Below, piece after piece: positions 5,212 through 7,548 of a DNA stretch of 7,548 bases. The position numbers and the translations under genes were made by a program. This DNA is from an uncultured Eubacteriales bacterium. Lineage in GTDB: Bacteria; Bacillota; Clostridia; Oscillospirales; CAG-272. The notes beneath the pieces were generated by a model. It saw only the letters and a program-made list of their open reading frames with translations. It had not been told where the DNA came from and searched no databases. The DNA lies in contig USGH01000121.1 of NCBI GenBank assembly GCA_900554225.1, forward strand, positions 1-7,548, read 5' to 3'. How positions within the stretch are numbered: position 1 is the stretch's first letter; every line of letters starts with the position of its first letter.

Positions 5212-6429
5212 ATGGCGCGGGAGCAGTCTGTGCGGGTTTCCGATACGTTCGTGCCGCAGAAGAACCGCTATTATCTCCGTGTGTCCCGACGGTGGCGCAT
5301 GGTCGGGTGGATTTTCGCCGTCGCGCTCGGGATGTTCCTCATCGTGACCCTGTCCGTGTTCGGAAAGTACATCACCTACGATAACCTCACCTACCTGGCG
5401 CGCGATTTTGACCTCAGCGTGCGTACCACGGACGACGTGCATACCACCGTCACCTATCCCAGACAGGAAACCCTGGCGTTCGCACCGTTCAAAACCGGAA
5501 TGGCGGTCGTGGGGGCGGATGTGCTGCGGCTGTACGACGGCGCGGGCATCTCCCTCATTGAGGATAAGCTCGGCTATACGACCCCGGCGGTCTGCGCGTC
5601 CGAGAAGTACGTCCTGTGCTACGACCTCGGCGCGAAGCAGTATTCCATCTATAACGCACTGACCCGCATCGTCCGGAGAGACACCGATTTCCGGATCCTC
5701 TGCGCCGATATGAGCGCCAGCGGGGCTTATCTCCTCGTCCCCCGGTCGAATGAAACGCGGTACGTGGTGGAATATTATAACGAAGCCCTGTCCAGAACGA
5801 TGTCCGTGTATAAGGATCACTACGTCCTGGACGCGGCAATCCGGGACGACGGCGCACGGTTCGTGATCTGCTCGGCGATCCCCTCCGGCACCGATCTGTC
5901 CTGCGAGATCTCGCTCTGTCAGGCGGGCTCCGCGGAACCGGTGCGCACCTCGACCTATCCGGGTGCCATGCCGCTGATGGTGGATTTTGCCCCGGACGGC
6001 TCGTTTACCGTGGTCTGCGATACGATGGTGCTGACCTGCGGCGCGGACGGTGAGGAGATCGCGCGGTACCCCATTTCCGGTATGACCCTCGTCACGGCGC
6101 ACCAGAAGAACGGGATCACGGCGATCGCGGCGGCGGAAAACGCGCTGGGCAGCGAGAACCGGATCGTCGTACTGGACGCGGCGGGGACGATTTTGCTCGA
6201 CACCCTCTGCCGCCAGCGCGTGACGGATATTACGGTGTGCGGCGTAGAAACGTACTGCGCGGTGCTGACCCCGAACGCGATGCTGACCTTTGACGGCGCG
6301 GGGGTACTCGATACGATCCCCGTGGACGACGACGATGTGCTGTCGCTGGAATACGCGGGAACCAGGGTGCTTATCTGTGCAAAGGATCGGTACTATATCC
6401 CGCAGAAGGAGCCGCAGGCGGAGGAATGA
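5212..6429 (+). CDS. DUF5711-like membrane-anchored protein, beta-propeller-like extracellular part
   Basis: The predicted protein has 405 residues from ATG 5212. A basic N-terminal cytoplasmic stretch (RVSRRWR, 23-29) precedes a single transmembrane helix at about 30-50 (MVGWIFAVALGMFLIVTLSVF). The remaining ~350 residues are expected outside the cell by the positive-inside rule. That part is rich in beta strands with recurring motifs of the kind VVGADVLRLYDGAG, YVLCYDLGAKQYSIYNA, MSASGAYLLVPRS, IRDDGARFVICSA, FAPDGSFTVVCD and VVLDAAGTILLDT, like blades of a WD40/PQQ-type propeller. The overall pattern and the cvpA-like gene downstream fit the clostridial DUF5711 family, though this is recognition by memory rather than a search. 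The molecular function is unknown; the protein has no recognisable catalytic motif. It sits 29 bases after truA and 61 bases before the cvpA-like gene, so all three are probably co-transcribed. Confidence 0.75.
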   Translation: MAREQSVRVSDTFVPQKNRYYLRVSRRWRMVGWIFAVALGMFLIVTLSVFGKYITYDNLTYLARDFDLSVRTTDDVHTTVTYPRQETLAFAPFKTGMAVVGADVLRLYDGAGISLIEDKLGYTTPAVCASEKYVLCYDLGAKQYSIYNALTRIVRRDTDFRILCADMSASGAYLLVPRSNETRYVVEYYNEALSRTMSVYKDHYVLDAAIRDDGARFVICSAIPSGTDLSCEISLCQAGSAEPVRTSTYPGAMPLMVDFAPDGSFTVVCDTMVLTCGADGEEIARYPISGMTLVTAHQKNGITAIAAAENALGSENRIVVLDAAGTILLDTLCRQRVTDITVCGVETYCAVLTPNAMLTFDGAGVLDTIPVDDDDVLSLEYAGTRVLICAKDRYYIPQKEPQAEE

Positions 6430-6490
6430 GCATGGCGCGGACGGAGAGAACCTGTTTGCATGGCGCGTCTTTTTATGGAAGGAGTGTGTT

Positions 6491-7240
6491 ATGTCCTTAT
6501 TTTTAGACGGACTGATCCTTTTCTGCATCGCTTTTTGCGTGATCACGGGGGTCAAAAACGGATTTGTGCGCTCGGTGATGGGGATCTGCAAGGGCGCGGT
6601 GTCGCTGATCGTGGCATACGCATATACGCCGCTCATTGCCGACCGGATCCGGGACAGCTACCTCATCGGACGGATCGCCGACGGGATCGCGGAGACGCTG
6701 AAATCGCTGGCGGTCAACGTGGAGGATCGGTTTGCAGGCGGCAGCGTCACGTACGACCTGTCGAAGATCGCATCGGAGCTGCCGGAAGCGTACACGTCGA
6801 TCCTCACGCGGTACCACATCGACATCCCGTCGTTCACGGCGGAGATCGCCCCGGTCACAAGCGCGGATGAGGGGATGATCACCTCGGTGGCGGAGCAGAT
6901 TGCCGCACCGTGCGCGACCGCTCTTGCCACCGCCATCAGCTTTGCCGGACTGTTCCTCGCCGCCTTCGTGGGTCTGTCCCTCGTGACGTGGATCCTCGAC
7001 GCGCTGTTTCATCTGCCGCTCCTCTCCGCCGCGAACCGCTTTTTCGGCTTTCTGTTCGGCGCGCTTGAAGCGGTCCTGCTCGCCTACGTCATCAGCATGG
7101 CGGGAGCAGCCGTGGTAGACGCGATGGGATCGATCTCCCCCGGCCTCTTCGGACCCAATGTGGTGGCGAACACGGTATTGTGCCGGTTTTTCGTGACGCA
7201 CAACCTCTTCGACGGTCTTGCGGCACTGCTGTCGTTATAA
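6491..7240 (+). CDS. CvpA family membrane protein
   Basis: The predicted protein has 249 residues from ATG 6491, chosen because GGAAGGAG (6477-6484) lies six bases upstream and because the open frame before it does not resemble the family. Hydrophobic segments lie at about 4-20, 30-50, 143-170 and 185-210, interrupted by a hydrophilic stretch (about 51-140) that is longer than in the short Escherichia coli CvpA. Family signs are GVKNGFVRSVMG after the first helix and the NRFFGFLFGALEAVLLAY stretch (182-199) before the last. CvpA proteins are named from colicin V production in E. coli; in Gram-positive bacteria their role is poorly defined and linked to envelope homeostasis. The stop is followed at once by a GC-rich hairpin (7241-7256). 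No symbol is assigned because orthology to E. coli cvpA is not shown. Confidence 0.85.
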   Translation: MSLFLDGLILFCIAFCVITGVKNGFVRSVMGICKGAVSLIVAYAYTPLIADRIRDSYLIGRIADGIAETLKSLAVNVEDRFAGGSVTYDLSKIASELPEAYTSILTRYHIDIPSFTAEIAPVTSADEGMITSVAEQIAAPCATALATAISFAGLFLAAFVGLSLVTWILDALFHLPLLSAANRFFGFLFGALEAVLLAYVISMAGAAVVDAMGSISPGLFGPNVVANTVLCRFFVTHNLFDGLAALLSL

Positions 7241-7256
7241 GCGGGACTTGTCCCGC
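7241..7256. terminator. GC-rich stem-loop directly after the cvpA-like gene
   Basis: GCGGGA (7241-7246) pairs with TCCCGC (7251-7256) across CTTG, a stable tetraloop; the two loop-closing bases can also pair to make seven base pairs. It starts on the base after the TAA stop. There is no T-run after it on either strand, so it is not a classic intrinsic terminator. It may protect or pause the 3' end of the truA-cvpA transcript. Confidence 0.4.
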
Positions 7257-7269
7257 GCCCTGATATGTT

Positions 7270-7380
7270 CGACTTGCAGTCTGCGTATTGAGCGCGGCAG
7301 GTACGAGGATGCCGTGGCATCCGGTACCGCGCCGCGCGGCTCTGGTTGTACTTGCGATACGGCTATTTACGACTTGCAGT
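7270..7380. repeat. 11-bp direct repeats 100 bp apart flanking a long hairpin
   Basis: CGACTTGCAGT occurs at 7270-7280 and again at 7370-7380. Midway between them lies an imperfect 46-base hairpin at 7292-7337. Its arms are GCGCGGC/GCCGCGC (7292-7298, 7331-7337), GGTAC/GTACC (7300-7304, 7324-7328) and GGATGCC/GGCATCC (7307-7313, 7316-7322), about 19 base pairs in all. A related ACTTGCGATAC lies at 7350-7360. The block shares no evident sequence with repeats A-C and holds no believable gene. It may be a second repeat family or a two-way end structure between converging genes. Confidence 0.6.
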
Positions 7381-7412
7381 AGGCGGATTTCCTTCGATTT
7401 TTTATAAGGAAT

Positions 7413-7547
7413 CTACGTTATTCCTTTGACCTTCTTTCTGGTTTCATCAGGGGAGAATACCACATCGAATGTGTAGATTTCATTGTTGCCTTGCGGCGCA
7501 CCAAAGGACGAGGAAGAAGGACTCTGCGGAGCCCTCCTTCCCCATCC
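7413..7547 (-). CDS. Possible 3' end of a minus-strand gene, unknown function (5' end outside window)
   Basis: On the minus strand one frame is open from the window edge for 44 codons and ends in TAG at 7415-7413. The other two minus frames stop sooner. The first half is low-complexity (APQSPSSSSFGAPQG). The second half, EIYTFDVVFSPDETRKKVKGIT, alternates hydrophobic and polar residues like a beta strand followed by a basic C-terminus and looks like real protein. I do not recognise the family. The gene would converge on the cvpA-like gene with the hairpin block 7241-7380 between them. The fragment is short and overlaps an imperfect inverted repeat (7512-7540), so it could be chance. Confidence 0.35.
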   Translation of the reverse strand, partial: GWGRRAPQSPSSSSFGAPQGNNEIYTFDVVFSPDETRKKVKGIT

Positions 7548-7548
7548 T

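Noticed and set aside
6432..6506. 24-codon small frame between the DUF5711-like and cvpA-like genes
   Set aside because: It has no Shine-Dalgarno, overlaps the cvpA-like start, and has no recognisable sequence features.

Overview
The window looks like chromosomal DNA from a GC-rich member of the Clostridia (Bacillota), probably an Oscillospiraceae/Ruminococcaceae-type gut bacterium. The grounds are the gene set (ecfA1-ecfA2-ecfT-truA, then a DUF5711-like gene and a cvpA-like gene), the Shine-Dalgarno sites, and codon use that favours G or C in the third position. This is inference; no rRNA or other marker gene is present.

Layout on the + strand: the 3' part of a class I SAM-dependent methyltransferase of the RlmI type (2-613); noncoding repeat A and a hairpin-rich leader (614-1048); ecfA1 (1049-1933) and ecfA2 (1933-2778), joined by a one-base stop/start overlap; noncoding repeat B (2779-3219); ecfT (3220-4041); noncoding repeat C in inverted orientation (4042-4381); truA (4382-5182); a membrane-anchored DUF5711-like protein (5212-6429); a CvpA-family membrane protein (6491-7240). 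After that come 170 bases of noncoding DNA with strong hairpins and an 11-bp direct repeat, then what looks like the 3' end of a minus-strand gene entering from the right edge (7413-7547).

EcfA1, EcfA2 and EcfT together form the energy-coupling module of a group II ECF vitamin/metal importer. No substrate-binding S component is in the window, so it must be encoded elsewhere. TruA makes pseudouridine in the tRNA anticodon arm and is a usual neighbour of ecfT. The DUF5711-like and CvpA-like genes follow with short gaps and are probably co-transcribed with truA.

The most unusual content is between the genes. Three copies of a dispersed, modular, apparently non-protein-coding repeat of about 290-380 bp interrupt the normally compact ecf-truA cluster. 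Each starts with a G-run tract next to a gene end, followed by a core containing a 37-bp block identical in all three copies. Beyond the core are different combinations of a 58-bp unit and a linker. Copies A and B are direct and bracket ecfA1A2. Copies B and C are inverted and bracket ecfT, so a B-ecfT-C transcript could fold into a very long stem. I do not recognise this repeat as a named family.
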